This document shows positions 30,449 through 39,440 of a stretch of 64,000 bases of DNA, in pieces. The notes under the pieces are model-generated. The model saw only the letters and a list, made by a program, of their open reading frames with translations. It was not told where the DNA came from and did no database searches. The translations under genes and the position numbers were made by a program. Positions within the stretch are counted from its first letter, which is position 1; each line of letters starts with the position of its first letter. This stretch comes from Pseudosulfitobacter sp. DSM 107133. GTDB taxonomy: Bacteria > Pseudomonadota > Alphaproteobacteria > Rhodobacterales > Rhodobacteraceae. The stretch lies in assembly GCF_022788695.1 (NCBI RefSeq), contig NZ_CP085154.1, positions 2,852,001 to 2,916,000 on the forward strand, written 5' to 3'.

Positions 30449-32161
30449 TCAGCGATCTGCCATCATCTTCAGGGGCGGCGCGCCTTCTTCGGCCAGCACC
30501 TTGTCCAGCCCGATCTCGATCTTGCGGCGCATCCTGTCGGGATCGGCCTCGCCGTCGGTCTCTTTGGGATCGACAAAGGACAGCGCCCGCCGCCACTGGA
30601 ACCGCGCTTCACGCTTGCGCCCCACGGCCCACAGTGTGTCGCCCAGATGGTCGTTGACCACCGCATCGACCGGCTCAAGCTGCGCGGCGCGTTCCATGTG
30701 CACCACCGCCTCGTCATAACGGCCCAGACGGTAGAGAACCCAGCCGAGGCTGTCGATGATATAGCCGCTGTCAGGGCTGGCTGCGACGGCCTGTTCGATC
30801 ATTTCCAGCGCTTCGTCCAGATTGACCTGCTGTTCGACCATCGAATAACCCAGATAGTTCAGCACCTGCGGCTGGCCGGGATTCAGGGCCAGCGCATGCC
30901 GGAAATCGGCTTCGGCTTCGGGCCACTGGTCCAGCCGTTCGTGGGCGATGGCACGGGCATACAGCAGGAACCACTGTGCACGCGCACCTTCGGTGGTCAG
31001 GTCAAGCGCGCGGTCATAGGCGCTGATCGCGGCGGCGAATTCGTCTTGCTGGCGCAGCACGTCGCCCAGCGTCGAATACACCACAGGCAGATCGGGATAC
31101 TGGCGCGCCAGTTGCTCCAGCACTTCGATGGCGGCATCGGGCTTGCCCGCCTTGCGCAATGCTGCGGCACGGCCCAGTTCGGCGGCGTGAAAGGCCGGAT
31201 CACTTGCGGGCACTTCCTTGTAAACAGCGATCGCCAGATCATGTTGATCCAGCTCTTCCAGCAGCTCCGCGTTCAACAGCAGCGCATCGACATGGCCGGG
31301 CCGCAGGTAGCGGGCCAGACGGCCGTAAAGCAACGTATAATCTGCAGCAGCCTCGCTGCGCAGTGCTCCGGCAAGCGAATAGAACACTTCGGCCAGACCA
31401 TCCCGCGCCGAGGTGACATGGGTAAAGGGCAGCTTTTCGCCGGCCTCAAGCGCGGTGATGACACGCTCCAGCTCGGGGTCCAATGCGCCGCCAAATGCCT
31501 CTTGCAGGCTGGTGACCGCATCTGCATTGCGGTCCATCTGGCTCAGCACTTCGGCGCGCGCCATCGCACCGCGACGGGTGCGCACCATCGTGCCGCTGTC
31601 GGTGCCCGAAAAAATCTCTTCGGCGGCGGCATAATCGCCCTGCAACGCCAGCGCCATCGCCTTGTGATACAGCGCGAAACCTTTCAGTCCCTGTTCGCGC
31701 GACACGGCATCGAACCCGTCAAGGGCGGCTTTCATGTCCCCCTCGCCGACATGGGCCCAGGCCACCAACAGCCCATCCACCAGCGGCCCGATGCCCTGGT
31801 TTGCCATGTCCCGATTCAGCAGCCCTGCAAAATCTTTGCGTTGTGCCATATCGGCTATCACGGCCATATGCGCCGCCTGACTGCGCAGGCCCGCCGCTTC
31901 CATTTCCTGGGCAATCGGCAAGGCATGTGGAACGTCGCCCAGCAGCAAATGCGCCAGTGTCGCGTCTTCCATCAGCTCGGGATTGTCCGCGTCATGGCGC
32001 AACGCCACATCGTAATACCTGGCCGCAGTCTCGAAGGCGTTGGTATAAGACGCCTGCCGCGCCGCCAGATAGGGCCCCGCCACATCCTGTGCCGCCAAAG
32101 GCCCCGCCAGTGTCCAGATCAAGGCCGTGGCCACGGTGCTTTTCAGAATGGAACGGATCAC
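30449..32161 (-). CDS. Exported tetratricopeptide-repeat protein
   Basis: This 570-residue protein has a signal peptide (VIRSILKSTVATALIWTLAG) and many TPR-like helical repeats, clearest in the C-terminal half (PGQPQVLNYLGYSMVEQ, SGYIIDSLGWVLYRLGRYDE, DAVVNDHLGDTLWAVGR). Repeats are typical for scaffolds in outer-membrane or cell-wall assembly. I chose the GTG at 32161, with GAGG 7 bp upstream. It precedes ispE by 10 bp; the functional link is unclear. Confidence 0.8.
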   Translation of the reverse strand: MIRSILKSTVATALIWTLAGPLAAQDVAGPYLAARQASYTNAFETAARYYDVALRHDADNPELMEDATLAHLLLGDVPHALPIAQEMEAAGLRSQAAHMAVIADMAQRKDFAGLLNRDMANQGIGPLVDGLLVAWAHVGEGDMKAALDGFDAVSREQGLKGFALYHKAMALALQGDYAAAEEIFSGTDSGTMVRTRRGAMARAEVLSQMDRNADAVTSLQEAFGGALDPELERVITALEAGEKLPFTHVTSARDGLAEVFYSLAGALRSEAAADYTLLYGRLARYLRPGHVDALLLNAELLEELDQHDLAIAVYKEVPASDPAFHAAELGRAAALRKAGKPDAAIEVLEQLARQYPDLPVVYSTLGDVLRQQDEFAAAISAYDRALDLTTEGARAQWFLLYARAIAHERLDQWPEAEADFRHALALNPGQPQVLNYLGYSMVEQQVNLDEALEMIEQAVAASPDSGYIIDSLGWVLYRLGRYDEAVVHMERAAQLEPVDAVVNDHLGDTLWAVGRKREARFQWRRALSFVDPKETDGEADPDRMRRKIEIGLDKVLAEEGAPPLKMMADR

Positions 32162-32312
32162 GCGACTGCCTCGTCTAATTTCGTTGGCAATAAGGCTAGC
32201 ACGTCTGCACGCGGGCGCAATGGGCCTGCGAATACCACACCCAACAAAGCCGTGAGGTCTGGCAGCAACTTGCCCAGATAGCCGCTTTTTGCATCCCGCA
32301 CGCACATAGGGC

Positions 32313-32355
32313 TTGTCAAAACGGGCTGGATGTCAATAGTTAGCCAAATGGCTAA
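32313..32355 (+). promoter_or_regulatory. ArsR operator and promoter overlapping the start codon
   Basis: TTAGCCAAATGGCTAA (32340-32355) is a 7-bp perfect inverted repeat that includes the ATG at 32348. TTGTCA at 32313-32318, 17 bp, then ATAGTT (32336-32341) makes a plausible promoter, which would put the transcript start at about the ATG. Confidence 0.6.
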
Positions 32356-32695
32356 GTATGATTCTCAACTCGATCACATCTTTGCGGCTTTGGCCGATCC
32401 GACGCGACGCGCCATCATCGACCGTTTGTCGCGCGGCACGGCCACCACCAGTGAACTTGCGGCCCCGCATGACATGGCGTTGCCGACGTTGCTGGCGCAT
32501 CTGGCCAAGCTGGAATCCGCAGGGCTGATCACCTCGACCAAGGTCGGGCGCGTGCGCACCTATGCGCGGTCCGACACCGCCTTTGTCCCGGTTCAGGACT
32601 GGCTTGGCCATCAATCCGACCTCTGGACCCGGCGTCTGGATCAACTCGACACATATGCAAAACAACTCGCCAAGGAGCGCGCCAATGAAACTTGA
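32348..32695 (+). CDS. ArsR-family regulator
   Basis: This 115-residue winged-helix regulator has FAALADPTRRAIIDRLSRGT, then TTSELAAPHDMALPTLLAHL and GRVRTYARSD. It lacks metal-binding Cys clusters. This type commonly pairs with an AHSA1/SRPBCC gene, as here, with an 11-bp overlap. I favour the ATG at 32348 over the one at 32330 because the palindromic operator covers it and a promoter fits a leaderless message. It likely represses its own operon. Confidence 0.85.
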   Translation: MAKYDSQLDHIFAALADPTRRAIIDRLSRGTATTSELAAPHDMALPTLLAHLAKLESAGLITSTKVGRVRTYARSDTAFVPVQDWLGHQSDLWTRRLDQLDTYAKQLAKERANET

Positions 32696-33149
32696 CCCCA
32701 CGACCGACCTGACCTTTACCCGCAAGATCGACGTTGCGCCTGCCCTGCTGTGGGAATGCTGGACAACGCCAGAGCACGTCAAAGCGTTCTTTGTTCCCAG
32801 GCCGCACGCTGTTACCGATTGCGAAATCGACCTGCGCGTGGGCGGGCGGTTCAACACCAGCTTCAAGGTTGATGGCAACACCATGGCCAACACAGGTGTT
32901 TATCTTGAGGTCATCCCCCAGCGCAAACTGGTGTTCACCGATGCCTATAGCGAAGGCTGGAAACCCAGCGCCGATCCGTTCATGACCGCCATTGTCGAAT
33001 TTGAAGACGATGGTGCGGGCGGCACAATCTATACTGCCACAGCGCGACACCGCTCTGTCGAGGCGCGCAAATCGCATGAGGATATGGGGTTCTTTGACGG
33101 CTGGGGCACCGTGGCCGACCAGCTTGCGGCCTACGCCAAAACCCTGTGA
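32685..33149 (+). CDS. SRPBCC/AHSA1 family protein
   Basis: This 154-residue protein has the START-like helix-grip fold of AHSA1-type proteins (FTRKIDVAPALLWECWTTPE, FFDGWGTVADQLAAYAKTL). Members bind hydrophobic ligands in a central cavity; the specific role is not known. AAGGAG precedes the ATG at 32685, inside the end of the ArsR gene. Predicted to be controlled by that regulator. Confidence 0.87.
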   Translation: MKLDPTTDLTFTRKIDVAPALLWECWTTPEHVKAFFVPRPHAVTDCEIDLRVGGRFNTSFKVDGNTMANTGVYLEVIPQRKLVFTDAYSEGWKPSADPFMTAIVEFEDDGAGGTIYTATARHRSVEARKSHEDMGFFDGWGTVADQLAAYAKTL

Positions 33150-33153
33150 ACGC

Positions 33154-33180
33154 AAAAAGGCGGGCCAACGCCCGCCTTTT
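33154..33180. terminator. Bidirectional terminator between AHSA1 and ETF-QO genes
   Basis: AAAAAGGCGGG-CCAA-CGCCCGCCTTTT type hairpin: AAAGGCGGGC pairs with GCCCGCCTTT, with A and T runs, 4-20 bp from the two convergent stops. Confidence 0.88.
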
Positions 33181-33200
33181 CACACAACGCCATAGGCGCA

Positions 33201-34850
33201 TTACATATTCGGATAGTTCGGCCCGTCGCCGCCCTGCGGCGTGGTCCAGTTGATGTTCTGGCTGGGATCCTTGATGTCGCAGGTCTTGCAGTGCACGCAG
33301 TTCTGGAAGTTGATGACAAAGCGCGGGTCCTTGCCGTCCTCTGTCACAAATTCATAGACGCCGGCAGGGCAATAGCGCGCCGATGGGCCCGCATAGACCG
33401 CCAGATTGCGCTCCACCGGAATGCTGGCATCTTTCAGCTTCAGGTGCGCAGGCTGGCTTTCCTCGTGGTTGGTAAAGCTGAACGCCACGTTGGTCAGACG
33501 GTCAAACGACAGCTTCCCGTCCGGCTTGGGATAGGTGATCTCTTTGTGCTGCGCCGCAGGTTCGGTCGCATCGGCGTCGGATTTGCCGTGCCCCAGCGTG
33601 CCCAGAAGTGAAAAGCCCAGCGTGTTGCACCACATGTCAAAGCCACCGATGGCCAGCGACGCCGTCAGGCCGAATTTTGACCACAACGGTTTGACATTGC
33701 GCACCTTTTTCAGATCCGCGCCAATTGCACCACCGCGCACTTCGGTCTCGTAAGCGCTCAGTTCGTCGCCCGAACGCTCGGCCTTAATCGCGTCAAAAGC
33801 CGCCTCGGCCGCCGCCTTGCCCGACAACATCGCGTTGTGGTTGCCCTTGATGCGCGGCACGTTGACCATCCCAACCGAACAGCCCAGCAGCGCCACACCG
33901 GGCGCCACCATCTTGGGCATCGACTGATAGCCGCCCTCGGTGATGGCGCGCGCGCCATAAGCCACGCGCTTGCCGCCTTTCAGCAGCTCGACCACCATCG
34001 GATGATGCTTGAACTGCTGGAACTCCATATAGGGGAACACATAGGGATTCTTGTAGCCCAAGTGGACCACGAAGCCCACATAGACCTGATTGTTTTCAAG
34101 GTGATAGATGAACGATCCGCCACCGGCCTTGCTGCCCAAGGGCCAGCCCATCGTGTGGGTAACAGTGCCCTCTTTGTGCTTGGCGGGATCAATTTCCCAG
34201 ATCTCTTTCATACCGATGCCGAACTTCTGCGGCTCTTTGCCGGCCGACAGATCGTATTTCGCGATCACCTCTTTTGAAAGCGAACCGCGCACGCCTTCGC
34301 CCAGGAAGACATATTTGCCGTGCAGTTCCATGCCCGGCTCATAGCTGTCGCCCTTGGAGCCGTCGGCAGAAATGCCGAACTCGCCGGCAACCACACCTTT
34401 GACTTCGCCGTTTTCGCCGTAAACCAGTTCGGAACAGGCCATGCCGGGGAAGATTTCAACGCCCAGCTCTTCGGCCTGTTCCGCCATCCAGCGGCAGACA
34501 TTGCCCATCGACACGATATAGTTGCCGTGGTTGTTCATCAGCGGCGGCATGGGAAAGTTGGGAATGCGCAGCTTGCCCGCTTCGCCCAGCATGTAGAAAT
34601 TGTCTTCCTTCACCTCGACAGTGACCGGCGCGCCCTTCTCCTTCCAGTCGGGAATCAGCGCATCCAGACCGCAGGGGTCCAGAACCGCGCCCGAAAGGAT
34701 ATGTGCGCCCACCTCCGAGCCCTTTTCCAGCACGACCACGTTCAGGTCGGCGTCAAGTTGCTTCAGACGGATCGCCGCCGACAGGCCCGCAGGCCCGGCA
34801 CCGACGATGACCACATCATATTCCATCGCTTCGCGTTCAATCTCGGCCAT
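33201..34850 (-). CDS. Electron transfer flavoprotein-ubiquinone oxidoreductase
   Basis: This 549-residue inner-membrane protein passes electrons from ETF to ubiquinone, linking fatty-acid and amino-acid oxidation to respiration. The FAD motif is VVIVGAGPAGLSAAIRL. The [4Fe-4S] cluster Cys are C494 in CPAGVYEF and C518, C521, C524 in CVHCKTC, and the C-terminal INWTTPQGGDGPNYPNM is typical. I chose the ATG at 34850 after AAGGAG. An acyl-CoA dehydrogenase that could feed it is at 48876-50588. Confidence 0.95.
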   Translation of the reverse strand: MAEIEREAMEYDVVIVGAGPAGLSAAIRLKQLDADLNVVVLEKGSEVGAHILSGAVLDPCGLDALIPDWKEKGAPVTVEVKEDNFYMLGEAGKLRIPNFPMPPLMNNHGNYIVSMGNVCRWMAEQAEELGVEIFPGMACSELVYGENGEVKGVVAGEFGISADGSKGDSYEPGMELHGKYVFLGEGVRGSLSKEVIAKYDLSAGKEPQKFGIGMKEIWEIDPAKHKEGTVTHTMGWPLGSKAGGGSFIYHLENNQVYVGFVVHLGYKNPYVFPYMEFQQFKHHPMVVELLKGGKRVAYGARAITEGGYQSMPKMVAPGVALLGCSVGMVNVPRIKGNHNAMLSGKAAAEAAFDAIKAERSGDELSAYETEVRGGAIGADLKKVRNVKPLWSKFGLTASLAIGGFDMWCNTLGFSLLGTLGHGKSDADATEPAAQHKEITYPKPDGKLSFDRLTNVAFSFTNHEESQPAHLKLKDASIPVERNLAVYAGPSARYCPAGVYEFVTEDGKDPRFVINFQNCVHCKTCDIKDPSQNINWTTPQGGDGPNYPNM

Positions 34851-35011
34851 GCTCGGCGGCTCCTTGTGCAAAAAGCGCGTGCATTCCCAGCAACGCGCAA
34901 CATTCTTTCGCGCTTGGCTAAACCACACGGCCCGCCATTGCAATCGAAACACCGTCCAGGCGGCATCGTTTTGCGACCGATTTCGCAGCGTAAAGCACCG
35001 CTACAACGGGT

Positions 35012-35464
35012 TCAGCCCGCAGGACGATCGCCCATCAGATAACGCGGACCACTGCCCTTCTCGGCAGCGCGGTCGCCGGGATTGTACAAGCCGCAGCTTT
35101 CAAGGCTAAGGCAGCCGCAGCCGATACAACTGTCCAGCGTGTCCCGCATCCGGGTCAGCGTGTCGATCCGCGCATCCAGCGCCGCGCGAAACCCGGTGCT
35201 GATGCGCGCCCAATCCGCCTTGGTCGGCACACGCCCCTTTGGCAACAGGTCCAGTTCGGCGCGGATCTGGGGAAGTGTAAAACCGAACTGTTGCGCGATC
35301 ATCACGAACGACAGCCGCCGGATGTCTGCCCGCTCGTAGCGCCGCTGCCCGCCGGAATTGCGCCACGGGTCAATCAGGCCCTGCACTTCGTAGTAACGGA
35401 TTGCCGACACCGCCAACCCCGTGCGCGCGGCCAGATCACCAATACTCAATCCGTCTTTTGCCAT
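35012..35464 (-). CDS. soxR: Redox-sensing regulator SoxR
   Basis: This 150-residue MerR-family activator has the winged helix LSIGDLAARTGLAVSAIRYY and the [2Fe-2S] cysteines C113, C116, C118 and C124 in CIGCGCLSLESC, matching the SoxR spacing. Oxidation of the cluster by redox-cycling compounds turns on target promoters. It is divergent from a VOC gene, and a MerR-type promoter with a centred inverted repeat lies between them. Confidence 0.94.
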   Translation of the reverse strand: MAKDGLSIGDLAARTGLAVSAIRYYEVQGLIDPWRNSGGQRRYERADIRRLSFVMIAQQFGFTLPQIRAELDLLPKGRVPTKADWARISTGFRAALDARIDTLTRMRDTLDSCIGCGCLSLESCGLYNPGDRAAEKGSGPRYLMGDRPAG

Positions 35465-35477
35465 CTCGAAAAATCCC

Positions 35478-35508
35478 TTGACCTAAAGTTAGGTTTAGAA
35501 ATTACGCT
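35478..35508 (+). promoter_or_regulatory. SoxR-type promoter of the VOC gene
   Basis: TTGACC, a 19-bp spacer and TACGCT form the long-spacer promoter expected for MerR-family activation. Within the spacer region ACCTAA-AG-TTAGGT (35481-35494) is a perfect inverted repeat. It points toward the VOC gene 37 bp away. Confidence 0.7.
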
Positions 35509-35544
35509 AAAGCCATTCGAACCCCGAGAAAAGGATAAAACCCC

Positions 35545-35925
35545 ATGACCGCCCAACTTGAACACGCCAACTTCACCGTCTCCGACCCTGCTGCGACTGC
35601 GGCGTGGATGTGCGACCTGTTCGGCTGGCACATCCGCTGGCAGGGCGATGCGATCGCCGGCGGACACACCGTTCACGTTGGCAGTGACACGCACTACCTT
35701 GCCCTTTACGCCCCCAAAGCTGTCGAAACGCCGCAGCAATCCAATTATACCACCATCGGCGGGCTGAACCATCTGGCGGTCACCACCGACAACCTCGACG
35801 CACTCGAAACCCGGATCAAGGCGCATGGGTTCACCACCGGCAACCACGCCGACTATGAACCCGGCCGCCGTTTTTATTTCCACGATGCAGACGGCATCGA
35901 ATATGAAGTGGTGCAATACGACTGA
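35545..35925 (+). CDS. VOC-family protein (glyoxalase/dioxygenase fold)
   Basis: This 126-residue protein has two beta-alpha-beta-beta-beta modules (LEHANFTVSDPAATAAWMCD and GGLNHLAVTTDNLDALETRI). Possible metal ligands are the His in each module start and the Glu in IEYEVVQYD. The substrate is unknown. The SoxR-type promoter suggests induction by redox-active compounds, so a role in resistance or detoxification is likely by context. Confidence 0.86.
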   Translation: MTAQLEHANFTVSDPAATAAWMCDLFGWHIRWQGDAIAGGHTVHVGSDTHYLALYAPKAVETPQQSNYTTIGGLNHLAVTTDNLDALETRIKAHGFTTGNHADYEPGRRFYFHDADGIEYEVVQYD

Positions 35926-35928
35926 TCT

Positions 35929-35988
35929 TCCTTCATCTTGCCAGACAAACTCCGGGGGAGCGCCGCAAGGCGCGGGGGCAGCGCCCCC
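35929..35988 (+). repeat. Dispersed double-hairpin repeat, copy 4
   Basis: Leader TTCCTTCATCTTGCCAGAC and ACTCCGGGGG, then GCGCC-GCAA-GGCGC (35960-35973) and GGGGGC-AGC-GCCCCC (35974-35988). It begins 3 bp after the VOC stop; unlike copies 1-3, it lies in the same direction as its neighbour gene. Confidence 0.78.
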
Positions 35989-36129
35989 TTGCCGATCGGG
36001 CCCACAGATCGGCGACATTCGCCGCCCTGCACGCACCCAACCCTTGCAATCCCCCTTCGCAATAGGTCAGGTAGCATCCAACATTGACCGGCGGCCACTT
36101 TGGCCGCCCTAATCTGCTGGACGTGACCT

Positions 36130-36600
36130 ATGGAAAAGATCCCGATGACCCGAAAGGGTCACCTTGCCCTTGAGACCGAACTCAAGCACCTGAAATCCGT
36201 CGAGCGCCCAGCCATCATCAAGGCCATCGCCGAAGCGCGTGAACATGGCGATTTGTCCGAGAACGCCGAATACCATTCCGCCAAGGAAAAGCAGTCTTTC
36301 ATCGAGGGGCGCATCAAGGAACTGGAAGGCGCGATTTCGCTGGCCGATGTGATCGACCCGACCAAGATGAAAGGCGGCATCAAGTTCGGCGCCACCGTCA
36401 CGCTGGTTGACGAAGACACCGACGAAGAGAAGACCTATCAGATCGTCGGCGAATACGAGGCCAACATCGAAGCGGGCTTGCTGAACATCAAATCCCCCAT
36501 CGCCCGTGCCCTGATCGGCAAGGAAGAAGGCGACAGCGTCGAGGTGCACACCCCCGGCGGTGGCAAATCCTATGAAGTGCTGAAAATCGCGTTCATCTGA
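36130..36600 (+). CDS. greA: Transcription elongation factor GreA
   Basis: This 156-residue factor rescues backtracked RNA polymerase. The N-terminal coiled coil carries the acidic tip in [20 protein letters not shown], and the C-terminal FKBP-like domain ends in [20 protein letters not shown]. Length is normal. A membrane-protein gene follows 14 bp downstream. Confidence 0.96.
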   Translation: MEKIPMTRKGHLALETELKHLKSVERPAIIKAIAEAREHGDLSENAEYHSAKEKQSFIEGRIKELEGAISLADVIDPTKMKGGIKFGATVTLVDEDTDEEKTYQIVGEYEANIEAGLLNIKSPIARALIGKEEGDSVEVHTPGGGKSYEVLKIAFI

Positions 36601-36614
36601 TCGGAACCCGGAAC

Positions 36615-37688
36615 ATGGCCGACACGCCGACTGCTGACACGACACCTTCCCGGACCCAGGGCCGCCCTGCGTCTGCGGCACATGCACGTCCGACGCCGCT
36701 GGGCATCTACGACCGGCCGCGTGCCCAAGGGATCACCGGGATCGAGATTATCGCCATCGCCCTGTCGGCGGTTTGGTTGCTGGGCGCGACAGTGTTCTTC
36801 CTCAGCATGCCCTCGGCCCCCGAAGGTCAGGACGGCGGCACCCGCGGATTGATGTTCCTGATGACCATGCTGGCGATCTTCATGCCCGTGGGCATGATCT
36901 GGGTCGCCGCCACCGCAGCCAAGGCCAGCCGCGTCATGCGCGAGGAAAGCCAGCGGTTGCAGGCGGCGATTGATGCCATCCGCCAGGCCTATATCGCCCA
37001 GCAACAGGGCCGCGATCTGTCCAGCGAACCGTCGGTCGCGCGCAAGCTCGATGAAATCGCCGCCGCCGCCAGGAAAACCGAAACCACGCTGGCCACCTTC
37101 CACACGCGGCGCGACGCGGTGAAACCGGCCCGTCACGCGCCGCCGCCCATGGCCCCGCAGGCCGCCGACGATCAGCCCAAGCTGGCGCTTGGCACCTCCT
37201 CCGAGGAGACCGCGCCGCCCCTGCCCCGCGAGGATTTCATCCGCGCCCTGAACTTCCCCGAAACCGCCGAGGATGCCGAAGGCTTTTCCGCCCTGCGCCG
37301 CGCGCTCAAGGACCGGCCCACCGCCCAGATGATCCAGGCGGCCCAGGACATCCTGACCCTGCTCAGCCAGGACGGCATCTATATGGACGACCTGCGCCCC
37401 GACCGTGCCCGCCCCGAGATCTGGCGCAGCTTTGCCCAGGGTGCGCGTGGCCGCAGTGTTGCCGCGCTGGGTGGCGTGCGGGACCGCTCGTCGCTGGCCC
37501 TGACCGCCGGCCGGATGAAGCAAGACCCGATCTTCCGCGACGCCGCGCACCATTTCCTGCGCCGCTTCGACCGCAGCTTTGCCGCCTTCGAGGCCGAAGC
37601 AGATGACGCCGACATCTCGGCGCTGGCCGACACCCGCACCGCCCGCGCCTTCATGCTGCTGGGCCGTGTGGCGGGGACGTTTGATTAA
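36615..37688 (+). CDS. Hypothetical membrane protein
   Basis: This 357-residue protein has a polar N-terminus, two transmembrane helices (about residues 43-65 and 78-102), a coiled-coil stretch (about 103-160), a Pro-rich linker and a C-terminal helical domain (about 195-355, e.g. DGIYMDDLRPDRARPEIWRS). I do not recognise the function; it resembles conserved hypothetical proteins of the family. It follows greA by 14 bp and is probably cotranscribed. Confidence 0.75.
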   Translation: MADTPTADTTPSRTQGRPASAAHARPTPLGIYDRPRAQGITGIEIIAIALSAVWLLGATVFFLSMPSAPEGQDGGTRGLMFLMTMLAIFMPVGMIWVAATAAKASRVMREESQRLQAAIDAIRQAYIAQQQGRDLSSEPSVARKLDEIAAAARKTETTLATFHTRRDAVKPARHAPPPMAPQAADDQPKLALGTSSEETAPPLPREDFIRALNFPETAEDAEGFSALRRALKDRPTAQMIQAAQDILTLLSQDGIYMDDLRPDRARPEIWRSFAQGARGRSVAALGGVRDRSSLALTAGRMKQDPIFRDAAHHFLRRFDRSFAAFEAEADDADISALADTRTARAFMLLGRVAGTFD

Positions 37689-37736
37689 GGGCAAAAGCCC
37701 CGCTTCGGCCCCCCAGCCAGCAATTCAAACATAATC

Positions 37737-38366
37737 CTAACGCTGCGGCTGGAAATCCTTCGTCGCGAGCAATGCCGCAGCCGCGATCATCAAGCACCCG
37801 CAAACTTTGTTCACCACTCCGAATGACACCCGCTTGAGTGCGGTCGTCGCCTTGATTCCAGCCCACCCCCATAGGAGCAAGATAGCGCCGTCGACCACGA
37901 TATAAGTCATGCCCAGAATGAAAAGCTGCGGCAGCACCGGCGACGCTGGGTCAATGAATTGCGGAAACAGCGCCCCGAAAAACACGACAGCAAACGGATT
38001 TGCCATCGAAGTCACAAAGCCTTGCCGAAACAACCGAATTGCCTGCCCTGAAGCGTTCGCCTCGACATCGGGCGTATGCTCTTTTGACAGAACAAGCTGC
38101 AAACCGATCCAAACCAGATAGGCAACACCCAGCCACTTGACCCAGATAAACACGTCTGCCGATGTCGCGATAATCGCTGCCAGCCCAAACGCCGCGCCCG
38201 TCATTTGCAGGCAGTTGGCCGTCAGGTCTCCGGCAATTGTATAGGCACTTTTACGCAACCCGTGGCGAATGCTGTTTGAAATAATCAAAAGCTGGCTGGT
38301 GTCGGGTGGCGTTGCAAAGAACACGGCGACCGCGGCGAGATAGACAAGATAGGTTTCCATCACCAT
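37737..38366 (-). CDS. LysE-family transporter
   Basis: This 209-residue protein has about six transmembrane helices and the LysE/RhtB fold (FFATPPDTSQLLIISNSIRH, MANPFAVVFFGALFPQFI). The N-terminal PPD replaces the common PGP. It should export amino acids or related metabolites. AAGGAG lies 8 bp before the ATG at 38366. No regulator is directly attached. Confidence 0.87.
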   Translation of the reverse strand: MVMETYLVYLAAVAVFFATPPDTSQLLIISNSIRHGLRKSAYTIAGDLTANCLQMTGAAFGLAAIIATSADVFIWVKWLGVAYLVWIGLQLVLSKEHTPDVEANASGQAIRLFRQGFVTSMANPFAVVFFGALFPQFIDPASPVLPQLFILGMTYIVVDGAILLLWGWAGIKATTALKRVSFGVVNKVCGCLMIAAAALLATKDFQPQR

Positions 38367-38457
38367 TGGTCTCGCTCCTTATCGGTGTTCTTTTCAGTCT
38401 AGGAGCGGTGCTCTTTTGGGTCAAGAAAGCAACCGGAACCGCCGGTGGCCATTCAGA

Positions 38458-39351
38458 TCAGGGCGGCGTTTCCCCCCGCAACTGCGCGCCATGCGCCTCG
38501 ATCACGCTTACCAGATGATCCGCCACCACACGCACCCGCTGTGAGGCCATCAGATCACTGTGCATCACCAGCCAGATGTCCTGATCCACGCCCAGTTCGA
38601 CCGGCATCCGTTCCAACCCGGCCCCCCGCGCCAGAAAATGCGGTAGCACCGCCAGCCCCAACCCCGCCTGCGCCGCGCTGAGTTGCGAGGCCAGCGTCGA
38701 CGTCACCACCGCCGGTGCGGCATCGCGAAAGCTGCGGGCCAGCCACTGCGCCGCAGGCAGATCGCCAAAGCGGTCTGCCCAGCCGATATAGCGGTCGCCC
38801 TCGACCCCCGCACCGCTCCCGCGCTGCGCCATGTAATCAACCGATCCATACAGACCAAAGCCCAGCGTCCCGATCCGCCGCACTGTCAGGTGCCCCCGCG
38901 TGGGCCGCACCATGCGCACCGCCAGATCCGCATCGCGCTTGTGCAGGTTGACCGAGGCCACATCGGTCGACACCTCGACCGTCAGCCCCGGATGCGCTGC
39001 CAGCAACGAGCCCAGTGACGGGATCAGCAGCGGATTTGCCAGATTTTCGGCCGTGGCCACCCGCACGTGCCCCTGAACACCGCGCCCCGCTTGAGCGGCA
39101 CTTTGGAACCCGTCCATCGCCGCCTCCAACGCCTCGGCGCGGGGCATCAATGCGGTGCCCTCATCGGTCAACTGGTATCCGGTCTGTGCCCGCGCGAACA
39201 ACGGCACACCCAACGCGGCCTCCAGCCGTTCGATTCGCCGCGACACCGTGGCGACACCCGCGCCAAGGGACGCCGCAGCGCCGGTCAGTGTGCCGGTCCG
39301 CGCCACCGCCAGAAAGGCGGGCGTGTCGTTCCAGTTCAACGCGTCTTCCAC
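38458..39351 (-). CDS. LysR-family regulator
   Basis: This 297-residue LysR regulator (WNDTPAFLAVARTGTLTGAA, ASLGAGVATVSRRIERLEAA) is divergent from an aldo/keto reductase gene, with 89 bp between the starts. It probably controls the reductase-CMD operon through the inverted repeat at 39382-39402. Confidence 0.9.
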   Translation of the reverse strand: MEDALNWNDTPAFLAVARTGTLTGAAASLGAGVATVSRRIERLEAALGVPLFARAQTGYQLTDEGTALMPRAEALEAAMDGFQSAAQAGRGVQGHVRVATAENLANPLLIPSLGSLLAAHPGLTVEVSTDVASVNLHKRDADLAVRMVRPTRGHLTVRRIGTLGFGLYGSVDYMAQRGSGAGVEGDRYIGWADRFGDLPAAQWLARSFRDAAPAVVTSTLASQLSAAQAGLGLAVLPHFLARGAGLERMPVELGVDQDIWLVMHSDLMASQRVRVVADHLVSVIEAHGAQLRGETPP

Positions 39352-39381
39352 TTTTCGAAAACAGCCCTCTGATGTTGTCTA

Positions 39382-39402
39382 TATTCTTCCGGTATCAGAA
39401 TA
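39382..39402. promoter_or_regulatory. Candidate LysR operator
   Basis: TATTCT-N9-AGAATA is a perfect inverted repeat in the divergent LysR/aldo-keto reductase gap, of the spacing LysR proteins favour. Confidence 0.55.
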
Positions 39403-39440
39403 CGCATCTTGTCCTCATCCCTCAATCAAAAGGACAAACC

